Made by a program: the position numbers and the translations under genes. Positions 43,264-53,042 of a DNA stretch of 64,000 nt are shown one piece after another. The notes under the pieces were generated by a model. That model did not search any database and was not told the DNA's origin. It was given only the letters and a program-made list of their open reading frames with translations. Where the stretch lies: contig CAXXVV010000002.1 of NCBI GenBank assembly GCA_963678305.2, forward strand, positions 180,451 to 244,450. The letters run 5' to 3'. Every line of letters begins with the position of its first letter. Position 1 is the stretch's first letter. The stretch comes from G963676655 sp963678305. GTDB taxonomy: Bacteria; Verrucomicrobiota; Lentisphaeria; Victivallales; Victivallaceae.

Positions 43264-45273
43264 TTATTCACATAAAAATAAAAATGTATCCGGTCCGGAA
43301 GTTGAAATTGATAACCTGTCAGTGTCCGTATATTTTTTACCTGAAAACAATTCTGTAATTATTTCATATCGATTCGGAAAAAACATATCAAAATCATCAC
43401 CAGTTCCAGTATGCACAGATACTAAACGGCTGTTGGCACATACCGGCCGCAATTTTGAACAATACACATGACATCCGGAATCAGCACAGATTTTCCGCAT
43501 AATTTCAGGACTCAATATTGTCGGATCATGAATATAAACAGAAGTCCAATTATCCATCTGCACAATATTTATACCTTCAACCTGGAAATCCGTGCCGCAA
43601 ACGTTTTTAACATTGCCCGGATCCCATTTACCGTTTCTGACAATACCTGGCCCGTAAAGCCAGAGCACACTGCGCCCGTCTCGTAAAACCAGGCGTTTCA
43701 AAACATCATTATGTTTTTCCGTCAGTTGAAACGGATGACAAAAAACAACGGTCCTGAATCGTTCAAGGTTTAATTGTTCCAAGTCATTAAAAGAACAGAC
43801 CGTATAGGGAATGCCGGTTGTACTTAAAGCACCTTTGGTTTTATTATGAAATGTTCCGCAACGCGCGTCCATATCGTTAAGCAAATACATATTATCCGGG
43901 TCTTCCACCATCAGGACTTCGCTTGTTTCCTCGCATGGACGGGTGTTATACTCATCCCATATTTGCTTGAGTTGTCGCAATGCGCTAAATACTTTTTCCC
44001 CTTTATAAAACCCACCCCACATGTCAAACCACCACAACGAATCATGATTGATCAGGCAGAACGCGGTATCCCGCTTCATTCCCGCAACTATTTCTTCATC
44101 ATTTTTCCAAACACCGTCACTGGCTAAAGAGAACTTTTTGCTTAATTCTTTAGAATCAGTAGCATCCTGCCATTTCATCTCTTTCGCATTGTTTTTTAAC
44201 GGGTCTGAGAGTTCAATGAAATCTGTCAGTTTCCGGTTGGATGTGTAGGTTCGCTGATCCATCTCCTGGAGCATGCGTTTACCTTTCAGCCTGATACTCT
44301 CCCGTACTGTCATGCTGGTACTGCCCTGTCCCATACCACGGCCCATATAGTCAATTGGAGCCATGACAAAATCGAGTTCAGGAGCCGCCAGCAACCGTTC
44401 ATAGGCCAAGTGCCCACTGGACACCATGGTCCAATGGCCGACGCAATAGCCGAAAAAGGCTCCGAGTTCAGTTTCTAAACGAATAATACTCCGTGCCTTT
44501 TTAAGAAAGAATTCAACCGTATCAGCGTTAAATTCATTACAGAAGCGCCAGTAGTCCAGGGCCTCCGGATTTTTTTCAGGAGTACGCAGTAAACCAACTC
44601 CATCAGGGAATAGCCGGTCATAGCACCCGGTTGGATCTATTCCATTATAGTAAGAACATGTATCAACATATCCTTTTTCAAAATCGTATGCCCCGGAGTC
44701 ACGAAGCATTCGCGGGGGAATATCCGTTGGTTCTTTGCCGTGGTCAAGCAGCCATTGCCGATACGCTGTCAAGCGAAACACGCTTTCTTCTCCTCTTGAG
44801 CGATCATGCCATTCTGTCGCTCCTCCTCCGCCTAGTATATACGCGACAATATTATCAGAGTATTTGCCTTCTGCATAGTTAAGCAGCGTTTGCATGTATT
44901 CGGCTGTATCCTGCCGCCAGGTTTGACTGTTTGCAATTTTCCCAAGTTCGTAAAACGAATCATATTTGACTCCGAATGCCCCAAGATACCTTGTCCACCA
45001 ATGCGGAGTGTTTAAATCTATCATGCACATCAGCTTTGCATCAGGAATTGCTTCCAGAATATTGCCGATCTGCCGATCAAAAGCATCCAGGTCATAGACA
45101 TGATTCCATTTCCACACCGGCGGAAACCTGGTATACGGAACTCCAAGGGAGTTATCTGTATTTGAAACCATAAATGTAAAAGTGTCTATACCGCATGCCC
45201 TGAACTTTTTCATAGTTTCAATTTCCGGCCAGAATGATCGATACGCAAAATACGTATTTTTGTCAAATGACAT
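43264..45273 (-). CDS. Cytoplasmic GH42-like (clan GH-A type) glycoside hydrolase
   Basis: A 669-residue protein without a signal peptide. The N-terminal TIM-barrel pattern includes CMIDLNTPHWWTRYLG, VAYILGGGGATEWHD (an Asn/Thr-Glu-type acid-base candidate at the end of a barrel strand) and MLQEMDQRTY (nucleophile candidate). A flavodoxin-like middle domain (VLMVEDPDNMYLLNDMDA, FRTVVFCHPFQLTEKHNDVLKRLVLRDGRSVLWLYGPGI) follows, as in the GH42 trimerisation domain. The substrate is unknown, probably a beta-galactoside or related oligosaccharide. It lies 18 bases after the DUF4838 gene with AAGGA upstream, so extracellular and intracellular degradation are co-expressed. Confidence 0.7.
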   Translation of the reverse strand: MSFDKNTYFAYRSFWPEIETMKKFRACGIDTFTFMVSNTDNSLGVPYTRFPPVWKWNHVYDLDAFDRQIGNILEAIPDAKLMCMIDLNTPHWWTRYLGAFGVKYDSFYELGKIANSQTWRQDTAEYMQTLLNYAEGKYSDNIVAYILGGGGATEWHDRSRGEESVFRLTAYRQWLLDHGKEPTDIPPRMLRDSGAYDFEKGYVDTCSYYNGIDPTGCYDRLFPDGVGLLRTPEKNPEALDYWRFCNEFNADTVEFFLKKARSIIRLETELGAFFGYCVGHWTMVSSGHLAYERLLAAPELDFVMAPIDYMGRGMGQGSTSMTVRESIRLKGKRMLQEMDQRTYTSNRKLTDFIELSDPLKNNAKEMKWQDATDSKELSKKFSLASDGVWKNDEEIVAGMKRDTAFCLINHDSLWWFDMWGGFYKGEKVFSALRQLKQIWDEYNTRPCEETSEVLMVEDPDNMYLLNDMDARCGTFHNKTKGALSTTGIPYTVCSFNDLEQLNLERFRTVVFCHPFQLTEKHNDVLKRLVLRDGRSVLWLYGPGIVRNGKWDPGNVKNVCGTDFQVEGINIVQMDNWTSVYIHDPTILSPEIMRKICADSGCHVYCSKLRPVCANSRLVSVHTGTGDDFDMFFPNRYEIITELFSGKKYTDTDRLSISTSGPDTFLFLCE

Positions 45274-45291
45274 ATCAAGATTCCTTAATTT

Positions 45292-47817
45292 TTACTCAAC
45301 GAGTTTCATTGTTCCAAAAGCAGCCGTATCATTATGTGCGGCTCTATAAGTAGTATGCCAGCGATAAAATTTTTTCTTAATATCATTCCGATATTGAAAC
45401 TTTCTATTGCGTGCTATATTACCTGTTATTTCAAGATTTGTTTCTGGTTGTATACCCAGTTCTTTAAATGGAATGAATATCTCACATGACCAGAAGTTCA
45501 GTTTCTTATTAACAACAGATGCTACTTTAATTCCTTTAAAATTAAAAGAATTGTCATTGCCGAACTCATCATAATAAGCGCCAAGGGAATTTGCTATTAT
45601 GTGAAAATAAGCAGGCTTGCTGCCGCATTGCAGAAATAATTCAATCGAATCATCTTCATATACTCGGTCATCATGTTTAGTGCATTTTGCTACGATTTCA
45701 AAACTCTCGAAATTTAATATACCCAAACTAATCCCGTCTTTAGTCCATACGGCTCGAAACATTGTAACAGGCGGATTTTTAGACTTTCTGGTACTATATG
45801 CGTTTTGCAAGTAGTATTTATTTGTCTGATTCCAGCAGCGATCATTCAGCTTTCCATCAATAACCGGGTTATCCCCGACCCTCTTGATTTGCATCTCAGG
45901 TTTATTGTTTGAATGATACTGTCTTGACGCTGCGATAAATTTCTTAATTGCGGTTCCGAAAAAATCCAGCCTTTTTCTGAATATACTATTGCTGCCGGCG
46001 AGTTGTTCAGCCTTCTTCAACAGTTCAGCCAGTTTTTTCACTTGACCTTCCGGCATAGTCTCATCATGAATCTGGCTGCTTTTGATATTATGATCCTGAA
46101 TCCCTTCTTTCCATTTAATATTTTCCCAACGCGAAGATAATAAGTTCAATATTTTTTTCATCGCCGGGGCCGCTGGTCCATACATCAGTTCACAGTACTC
46201 GTTAAGCGCGGCTTTTACATTAAATTCGGGATTCCACATCAGGCGATACCAGCAATAGGTAGTAGGATGGCTGTATGCCCATTCTCCACCCGGAGTTGTA
46301 TCAGTAGGCGCGCGACGCCCCCCCTGGGAAACATGACCATCCACAAATGTTCCAAGTATTTTGCCGCGGTTTTTCAAGTAAAATTTCTTAATAATTTCAG
46401 GGTACTGAAATGGCATATAAGTGTTTTCAGCAGGCCAACACAGGTATTCCCAGATAATAACTTTATTATTAACAGCTTCAGCCCAATCATTTATCGCACG
46501 GCTGCTGTACCTTTCCGCATGCGGTTCTTTCTGGTTAGCGGTTCCGTAAGTCAAACATACGAAAGGTACAACATTTGATGGTAATTCAGTATCTTCCGGA
46601 CAGGTCAGATAGTTCATATAGGGCAGAAACAGCACTTTTACATTCGGCCATTTTTTTGCTGTTTTTTCCGCAAATCTGCGAGTGAATTCGGTCATTACAC
46701 CACTGGCCTGTCCATAGTAATTCAAATCATTTCGCCATAATTTTTTGCAATATTTACAATTACACGCTACTGGCTTATCCGGAGGGCTGACCACAACTCT
46801 ATTTGCTGTAGGAGCGCACCAGAACTTGCCGCTGCGGATTGACTTATATGATTCCCCTTTTCCTGTTTCATAAAACTCGACAAGGTCACGGAACATAAGT
46901 TCAACTGTTTTCGGGTTACCGTAACACGGAAAACGTTCATCTCTTTTTCCGCTGCTTGAAAGCTCAAGGCATTCGGGATTCTTTTCCCGGTGCACTCCGA
47001 AATTATTGGGGGAGTGACAACCGAATTCAACATAAGAAGAATCCCCAGCTCTAAAATACGGGCTGTATTTTTGTCCTCCTTCATAGTTACTCATTGTTTT
47101 CGATTGATTATACAACATCCAGTGGCCGCCTGAACGTTTCAAAAATTCAGGATAATCAGTATAATTGCAGGCTGGAACCACCAAATCTTTTTTTTTCGGA
47201 ATATAGGTCCCCAAATCGCCGGGATAATACCAGCGCACGCCACAGAAACGTTCAAGGAAGTCGTATACCCCGAAGCGAATCCCCTGGGCCGCGGAAGCCT
47301 TGAGTACATAGTACCCGCCGCCCAAATTATAATTTTCACGTTTATCCGGCATTCGGCCAACTATTGCTATTCCATTCTCAAAGCTTTGAATCTTAAAGCC
47401 TTCCAAAGGCAAATCTTTCGCGCTTATCCCTCTGGCTATTGTCAATTCGCTTTCCCCGATCAGAAATAATTTTTTACCTGGAGGTAAAGTTTTATCGGCA
47501 GTCTGCAAAGGAAGTTTCGCTCCGGTAACAGTCTCGACATATTTAATCAATTCAAGTGCTGCCTGCCGGGTTATACGGTTAATTTGTTTCAGAGCTTTGT
47601 TCTCTTCAGGAATGTCGCTTTTCTTGAGTACGGGTATTACTACCACCGCTTGTGCTTTGGAGTCTTTGACTAATGTCAGCGGAGCATGAATCGCAACTTT
47701 TTCGTGACGGACCTTATTCAATGCCGGATTATCATGCATTTTTCCCGCTGTAAGCCCAATTGAAGCAATCCCCGTTAACATCATTACTGAACTTTTTATA
47801 TTTTTTTTCACTATCAT
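45292..47817 (-). CDS. Secreted DUF4838 protein with C-terminal CBM9-like domain
   Basis: About 841 residues from ATG 47817, preferred over the TTG at 47841. A signal peptide (SVMMLTGIASIGLTAG) precedes a GH20-type N-terminal domain (AALELIKYVETVTGAKLPL, FLIGESELT, IRFGVYDFLERFCGVRWYYPGD). The DUF4838 core has CNCKYCKKLW and VKVLFLPYMNYLTCPED. Residues about 660-840 are CBM9-like (NPVIDGKLNDRCWNQTNKY, CEIFIPFKELGI). It is the same architecture as the gene at 671-3835 but without LamG. It follows the pseudopilin after 307 bases, a longer gap than in the other cassettes. Enzymatic activity is presumed, not shown. Confidence 0.82.
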   Translation of the reverse strand: MIVKKNIKSSVMMLTGIASIGLTAGKMHDNPALNKVRHEKVAIHAPLTLVKDSKAQAVVVIPVLKKSDIPEENKALKQINRITRQAALELIKYVETVTGAKLPLQTADKTLPPGKKLFLIGESELTIARGISAKDLPLEGFKIQSFENGIAIVGRMPDKRENYNLGGGYYVLKASAAQGIRFGVYDFLERFCGVRWYYPGDLGTYIPKKKDLVVPACNYTDYPEFLKRSGGHWMLYNQSKTMSNYEGGQKYSPYFRAGDSSYVEFGCHSPNNFGVHREKNPECLELSSSGKRDERFPCYGNPKTVELMFRDLVEFYETGKGESYKSIRSGKFWCAPTANRVVVSPPDKPVACNCKYCKKLWRNDLNYYGQASGVMTEFTRRFAEKTAKKWPNVKVLFLPYMNYLTCPEDTELPSNVVPFVCLTYGTANQKEPHAERYSSRAINDWAEAVNNKVIIWEYLCWPAENTYMPFQYPEIIKKFYLKNRGKILGTFVDGHVSQGGRRAPTDTTPGGEWAYSHPTTYCWYRLMWNPEFNVKAALNEYCELMYGPAAPAMKKILNLLSSRWENIKWKEGIQDHNIKSSQIHDETMPEGQVKKLAELLKKAEQLAGSNSIFRKRLDFFGTAIKKFIAASRQYHSNNKPEMQIKRVGDNPVIDGKLNDRCWNQTNKYYLQNAYSTRKSKNPPVTMFRAVWTKDGISLGILNFESFEIVAKCTKHDDRVYEDDSIELFLQCGSKPAYFHIIANSLGAYYDEFGNDNSFNFKGIKVASVVNKKLNFWSCEIFIPFKELGIQPETNLEITGNIARNRKFQYRNDIKKKFYRWHTTYRAAHNDTAAFGTMKLVE

Positions 47818-48124
47818 CCCGTAATTCTTTATTTTAAACAATTTTAATTTTTCTTGACGCTGAAATTAAGCGGTCAAACTTTTTTTTCCATAACATCACA
47901 GGCTTCGATTTCTGTTCAAATACTGCGGTTATCCAGTTATAGATAATTATGATCAAAAACTTATCATTTACATGGCAACCTTTGTTCGTTTTTTCAATTC
48001 TGTGAGCTGGGGCAAATAGATATAAAACCTTAATTGTTTGAATAACCTCTTGTCTTACCTCAATCTTGAAGCTTTTATCTTTAAGCGCCAGTCATCCCGC
48101 TTGCGGGCTGGCCATGACAATAAT
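47818..48124. other. Intercistronic region of cassette IV with a GC-rich hairpin
   Basis: The 307 bases between pseudopilin and DUF4838 genes contain the hairpin at 48087-48112 and otherwise AT-rich sequence. No U-run follows the hairpin on the minus strand, so it may stabilise or process the transcript rather than end it. Confidence 0.5.
48087..48112. repeat. REP-like GC-rich hairpin
   Basis: GCCAG (48087-48091) pairs with CTGGC (48108-48112) and CCCGC (48096-48100) with GCGGG (48103-48107), with a TCAT bulge. It is flanked further by GTCAT/ATGAC (48091-48095, 48114-48118). Confidence 0.55.
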
Positions 48125-48793
48125 TTATTTATCAAGCGAATAAGTGTAATTTCCACCTGCCCAATACGTCATGTTGGGCTTTGTAGTTTCAGCATGTCCG
48201 TCCATGTACAGAGCATTAAGTCTCCCGTCATGCATACGGAATACATTGCGGTACGAACTATCCGGGTCCCAGTCAAACATAAGAACGGCACCGGCGTAAT
48301 CACCTACTCGAGCTCTTCTTTTATTTGCCCAGGCTGCAAAATTCAACCCACCATAATACGCATATGTGCAATATTTAATCCAGTAGGATTTGCCAAGCGT
48401 GGGATGAATATAATTAGCAGTCGTACTGGGGCATAGAATTGTTTTTGTCGTATTAAGGTACTTGTTTTTAAGTAACTCGCCAATACCTACACAGTTACTG
48501 AAGTCGGTGTCAACCCAACCCGAACGATAATCTTTAACACTGCCGTAGTAGGGAGTGTCGGTATATGGATCTTGAGTAGGATCACTGTAATTTGTTGCTG
48601 GTAAAAAGTCTTTATTATCTCCACCATAGGTAAATAAAGCTAGACCATTCTGCTTTATATTATTAATACAATTTATAGTCTTTGCTTTATTCCTTGCCTT
48701 GTTCAGCGCCGGCAGCAGCATACTGGCAAGAATGGCAATAATAGCTATAACAACGAGAAGCTCAATAAGCGTAAAAATTTCTATTTTTTTCAT
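48125..48793 (-). CDS. Pseudopilin-like protein of cassette IV
   Basis: A 222-residue protein with leader MKKIEI, then FTLIELLVVIAIIAILASML and LPALNKARNKAK. The position before Phe is Ile. The C-terminal domain ends with a perfect H-X9-DG motif (HDGRLNALYMDGH) and has CPSTTANY. A GAAGGGA Shine-Dalgarno precedes ATG 48793. It lies 93 bases downstream of the LacI gene and upstream of two glycosidase-like genes. The variable C-terminal domain may bind a ligand or partner specific for this cassette; that is inferred. Confidence 0.88.
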   Translation of the reverse strand: MKKIEIFTLIELLVVIAIIAILASMLLPALNKARNKAKTINCINNIKQNGLALFTYGGDNKDFLPATNYSDPTQDPYTDTPYYGSVKDYRSGWVDTDFSNCVGIGELLKNKYLNTTKTILCPSTTANYIHPTLGKSYWIKYCTYAYYGGLNFAAWANKRRARVGDYAGAVLMFDWDPDSSYRNVFRMHDGRLNALYMDGHAETTKPNMTYWAGGNYTYSLDK

Positions 48794-48886
48794 TTTTTTC
48801 CCTTCTTTTAGTTTAATGTGCGAATTTTTTTCGAATGTAAATCACCCGGATTATTCAGTGCAATCCTCCTTTTGTTTTATTTATGC

Positions 48887-49933
48887 TTACAAGTTTCGTA
48901 CTGTTTTACCTTCTAATAACTGCAATTTCATACGGAAGTGTTCCGGCTTTAATTGCTTTTTTTGCTCCAGGCATAACTGAAAAGCATGTCTTCCCATATT
49001 TTCAAATTCTGTTTTAAAAGAGTTTAATTCCGGGCTCAAGCACTCGGGTATATCCAAATCGCTGGCACAACCGATTATAGAAATATCTTCCGGCACTCTG
49101 ACTCCGACTTCCTGCCAGCGTTTTATTAAACCAAAAGCTGCGCTGTTTGAACTTGAAACTACAGCAGTCGGCCTGGGAGACAATTGCAATATCTGTTCAG
49201 CGATCTTATAAGCATCATCTGCTGAATGCTTGAATGCATGTGATTCATGGGTGAGTGTTCTGGGATTTAATCCCGCCTCCCGCATAGCAGTCTCATAGCC
49301 TTCATTATGCTCGAATAAAGGCATTCCGCCAATTGAATCGGTGTAATTGTCAAATGTCACCAAGGCAATTTGACGATGTCCCCTTTCGATCAAATGCTCA
49401 GTCGCATACCTGGCAATATAACGAAAGTCATGAACTATATAAGGTAATTCAGGACAAAGAGGATTACATACCTGAACTACGGGCATTATACTTTTAGCCA
49501 GCCGGGAATATTCTTTGACATTATGACGGCTTTCTGTCAATAACGGGATAGTCAATAGACCATCCAGCTGACGATTAACAGCCTGTTGCAGATTCTGGTA
49601 TTCTTCATCAACATTATTTGCGGGATATACAACTAACGAATAGCCATTTTCATTGCAACTATTTCGCAAACCATTGATTATATGTATAGCGTGATGCCAG
49701 AGGTTATTGTTGCAACTGAAATTAAATCCAATCAAGTAAGATTTTTTGCTTACCATACTCTGTGCAACTATATTTGGACGGTAATTTAACTCCTGCACCG
49801 CCTTATGTATACGTTCTCGCGTTGCCGGAGATAGACGGATACTGCTTGTTCCGGGCCTTAATGCCGCCCATACTGAACCTTTGGATACTCCAGCTCTTTC
49901 CGCAACATCTCTGATTGTTGCCGATTTAGTCAT
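48887..49933 (-). CDS. LacI-family regulator of cassette IV
   Basis: A 348-residue regulator with the helix-turn-helix ATIRDVAERAGVSKGSVWAALRPG (a variant recognition helix), the hinge segment YRPNIVAQSMVSKKSYLIG and a LacI sensor domain (QLDGLLTIPLLTES, HLIERGHRQIALVTFDNYTDSIGG, PTAVVSSSNSAAFGLIKRWQEVGVRVPEDISIIGCASD). GGAGAG sits six bases before the ATG. Two identical 18-bp near-palindromes lie 34-85 bases upstream, strongly suggesting autoregulation of the cassette. The inducer is unknown. Confidence 0.92.
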   Translation of the reverse strand: MTKSATIRDVAERAGVSKGSVWAALRPGTSSIRLSPATRERIHKAVQELNYRPNIVAQSMVSKKSYLIGFNFSCNNNLWHHAIHIINGLRNSCNENGYSLVVYPANNVDEEYQNLQQAVNRQLDGLLTIPLLTESRHNVKEYSRLAKSIMPVVQVCNPLCPELPYIVHDFRYIARYATEHLIERGHRQIALVTFDNYTDSIGGMPLFEHNEGYETAMREAGLNPRTLTHESHAFKHSADDAYKIAEQILQLSPRPTAVVSSSNSAAFGLIKRWQEVGVRVPEDISIIGCASDLDIPECLSPELNSFKTEFENMGRHAFQLCLEQKKQLKPEHFRMKLQLLEGKTVRNL

Positions 49934-50325
49934 TAAAACTCTCCAATTTTAACTGATAAACTTCATTGATAGACCGTTCTATCATGGCAATTAAAAAAAT
50001 TGATAGACCGTTCTATCAATAATGGATATTATAATTGATACAATCGATTTTGTCAATAGCAAATTTTATTTTTACAAGAAAAAAATATTGGTGGTAACCT
50101 TTCATCATCGCCTGTTCTGTTAGTTTCATCATATTCTGGAAGTTTCAGTAAATCCATAGATAATGGATATCCACTTAAATACTACAATATGTGGAATGAC
50201 CGGTTCAATTGCTTTTGCGACTTTGAACATCTATCAAAATTCACGCCTTCATCGATTGATTTCAGGGAAACTCATCAAGCCCTGCTATTTTCGAGCTTCC
50301 ACTGAAATCTTCATCTGGCAAAAAC
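49934..50325. other. Intergenic region between cassettes V and IV
   Basis: About 390 bases. It carries the paired LacI operators near the cassette IV start; the rest (50020-50325) is AT-rich without a recognisable gene, RNA or terminator. Confidence 0.6.
49967..50018. promoter_or_regulatory. Pair of identical LacI-type operators
   Basis: TGATAGACCGTTCTATCA occurs at 49967-49984 and, identically, at 50001-50018. Each is a near-perfect palindrome with a central CG, as LacI-family sites have. The 34-bp spacing is close to three helical turns, compatible with cooperative binding on one face. Confidence 0.85.
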
Positions 50326-52995
50326 TTAATTTTTCAGACTGACAATCTGCGCGGCAACTGCATCACGATAATTATCGTATTGTTCCGGCGGAAGGATTGA
50401 TCGATCGTGAATCCGCAAGTCACTGCCGAGGATTTTCCGGTACTGGTCCAGATCAATAACCGTCTTTTTGTTGATCTCCGCCAATAATTTTTCAGCCTTT
50501 GCGACTTCCGCTTTTTTGGATTCAGGCGCATGCCTGATGGCATCTTCCAGCGTATACAAATATTTAAAGTCATTAATTCCCTGGCGAATTCCTTCCCACT
50601 GAATCGTCGGAATAATTTCATCGCTTTTAAAGTAAACTGCGCAATGATCCGAGCTGGCGGTATCAAAATCATTGAGTGCATCACCCCGTTGATTCATATA
50701 TGCCCAGTAAAGCTGGCCTCTAGCCTGAGTCTTCCAGAAAAACAAACCGGATTTGAACCTGGCAACCGCCGGATACTCTCTGGTCCCGTTTGAATACCAC
50801 CAGAATGTCTTGCCGTCTTTTTTACACTGCTTTATAATTCTCGGCGCATTGAATTTTGACGCGCCACTGACCGCGTAACACCTGACATCTAGATCCTGCC
50901 CAAGTTTGTCCACCGAATTCTGATATACGGTACTGTAAGTCCTAACCCCGTTGACTTTCTTAATATCGGCATAAATTTTCTGAGCAATCTTTAATTTGGT
51001 CCCGTGAAAGGGTTCATCCACCGGATAAAACAGTATTTCGCGCCAGTTATTCTTCTTTACAGCGTCGCGCACCGCGATTACCGTCTCCCGATTTATATTG
51101 CGACAACACCACGGAATGGGACGTTTCGGATATCCTGCCTCGTCAAGCAATTCATTGCAATATTTAATTTTATCAATGATCACTTTCAGCGGATATTTGG
51201 CATTTATGTTCATGACAATTGTATTCATACCATGCGATTTCATGTCATCAAGTTGTTTTAAGTCCCATGCTTTCTGCCGGGGATCACTGCAAAAAGTCTT
51301 GCCGCTGCCCATGCCGGGATACATGGCGAAGACCATATCCGACGGGGTTTTCAGCGTGAAAGGATAAACACACAGCTTAACCTTCAACTCTTTTGCGGGG
51401 GTATTTTCTGCAGTTATTTTAATCGTGCCCTGATAATCTCCCGGTGCGGTGTCTGCCGGAACTTTAAAAGTCAGCCAGAATTGACGGGAATTGTCTTTTT
51501 CAACAGATTGCGGATTATATCTTTCCAAGAGCTCGGGAATAATAGCCCAGGTTTTGGAGGAACCTTTGTGACCGGATCTCTGGGGCCAGCATTTTACGGT
51601 TCTTAAGTCAATATTTCTTTTATCAATAACTCTGCCGGAAGCCGATTTCAGGGCGGATAGGGCAATCTCCAGATTCCGTAACGGCTTGAGGGCGTAGACA
51701 CAGAACGAGGCGGCTTGAGCCTCTCCCGGAGTGGCTCCGGTTGCTATAGTTTCTTTTATTTGCGACGCCACAGGAGCCGTATCCGGAAACACCCTTTGCT
51801 GCACACTTGGAACATAACAGATATAACCTTGGCTCGCCTCTTGCGCGGAAACTTTAGGTTTAACCCGGTTGGTTTTCTCAACCGTTCGCGTAAATTTGAC
51901 CGGATAACTGCTATATCCGGAATCAAACAGGAAACTGGTTGTCAGCAAGGTCAGCTGTTTTTCAAGTTTTTGAGGCGCTATAATCAGCGCGTTCACCAGA
52001 AACGGAGCTTTAAATTTAATTTCCAGCAGATTGGATTCAACGTTAACAGGCACAATAGCACTGTCATATTGTTTCGGGGGATTGCAAACTATGTCCAGTT
52101 CACGACCGTCAACCGTGGCATGGATGCCAGGCGTCGCGAATAAAGTATCTCCCGACATCATATAAAGGAAATATTTACCGTCAGGAACTTTCGCCTTAAA
52201 TACCGCCGGGGTCCGGGAAAATATAAAATCACGCTTCACATCATCTGGAAATGTCCGGTCGCAGGAATATTTTCTATTTTTTCCGATCCAACCATACTTT
52301 TTTGTCTGATTAAAATCAGTTTCACCGGTGATTTTGATAAAGCCAGGTTTTGTAGCTGAATTTTTCGTGCCGAAGTCAAAACAGTATAGACCTTCAGTCA
52401 ACGCTGCAGCCTTATCATGTGATTTAGCTTGCGGGCTTGAATTCGTTGAATCAGTCAAAGATACCACCATTTCGTGCAGCCTGGCTACATCGCTGGACAC
52501 ATTAGTGATGTAGAGTCTTACTTTACTCGAAGTAACTGGAGCAAATCTGAAAACCGGCGAATCACTCGGGACCTTGATTGAATATTTATTTTCGATGCTG
52601 GTATTTCTTCTGGCTTTAAGATAATTGCTGACATACTTTTTGATCTCGACAATCTTCCGCCATTTACCATCCTGCCAATATTCAAGGTTAAAATCATTTA
52701 ACATCAAAGAACGTTCAAATTTCGGGTGCATATATAAACGAATCTGATTGAAGGTTCTCGGCCTTCCAAAATCGAAGATCAGCCAGTGAGGTGATTTTGC
52801 CTTATTCTTGAAATCCGTACACCAGTATTTATCGTATTCCACCTTACCGTCACCGGCGACCCTGGCCAAATGCCCCGGATAAAATGTCAATTCACTGCTG
52901 GCGGTTACTTTCACCGGCTTGATTGTTTCGCCCTGGCTTATCACGGCAAAAAAACACGAAAAAATAACTAATGACAAGATATTTTTGATCTTCAT
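50326..52995 (-). CDS. Secreted discoidin-domain/DUF4091 (GH123-like) protein
   Basis: An 889-residue protein with a signal peptide (NILSLVIFSCFFAVISQG). Residues about 25-185 form an F5/8 type C/CBM32-like domain (WLIFDFGRPRTFNQIRLYM, SSKVRLYITNVSSDVARLHEM). Residues about 200-355 look like a malectin/CBM-type sandwich (LYCFDFGTKNS, PDGKYFLYMMSGD). The C-terminal half is DUF4091/GH123-like with LFYPVDEPF, giving the candidate catalytic pair Asp660-Glu661, and WEGIRQGINDFKYLYTLE near the end. A beta-N-acetylhexosaminidase-like activity is plausible by analogy. It follows the pseudopilin by 47 bases and ends cassette V. Confidence 0.8.
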   Translation of the reverse strand: MKIKNILSLVIFSCFFAVISQGETIKPVKVTASSELTFYPGHLARVAGDGKVEYDKYWCTDFKNKAKSPHWLIFDFGRPRTFNQIRLYMHPKFERSLMLNDFNLEYWQDGKWRKIVEIKKYVSNYLKARRNTSIENKYSIKVPSDSPVFRFAPVTSSKVRLYITNVSSDVARLHEMVVSLTDSTNSSPQAKSHDKAAALTEGLYCFDFGTKNSATKPGFIKITGETDFNQTKKYGWIGKNRKYSCDRTFPDDVKRDFIFSRTPAVFKAKVPDGKYFLYMMSGDTLFATPGIHATVDGRELDIVCNPPKQYDSAIVPVNVESNLLEIKFKAPFLVNALIIAPQKLEKQLTLLTTSFLFDSGYSSYPVKFTRTVEKTNRVKPKVSAQEASQGYICYVPSVQQRVFPDTAPVASQIKETIATGATPGEAQAASFCVYALKPLRNLEIALSALKSASGRVIDKRNIDLRTVKCWPQRSGHKGSSKTWAIIPELLERYNPQSVEKDNSRQFWLTFKVPADTAPGDYQGTIKITAENTPAKELKVKLCVYPFTLKTPSDMVFAMYPGMGSGKTFCSDPRQKAWDLKQLDDMKSHGMNTIVMNINAKYPLKVIIDKIKYCNELLDEAGYPKRPIPWCCRNINRETVIAVRDAVKKNNWREILFYPVDEPFHGTKLKIAQKIYADIKKVNGVRTYSTVYQNSVDKLGQDLDVRCYAVSGASKFNAPRIIKQCKKDGKTFWWYSNGTREYPAVARFKSGLFFWKTQARGQLYWAYMNQRGDALNDFDTASSDHCAVYFKSDEIIPTIQWEGIRQGINDFKYLYTLEDAIRHAPESKKAEVAKAEKLLAEINKKTVIDLDQYRKILGSDLRIHDRSILPPEQYDNYRDAVAAQIVSLKN

Positions 52996-53042
52996 TTCAC
53001 TCTTCCATTTTCAATATTAAGTTTTAAAACAATATTTTAGCA

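Noticed and set aside
43264..45273. Assignment as GH112 lacto-N-biose phosphorylase, which would complete the NahK pathway
   Set aside because: The sequence does not follow GH112 landmarks; the barrel and flavodoxin-like middle domain fit GH42-like proteins better.
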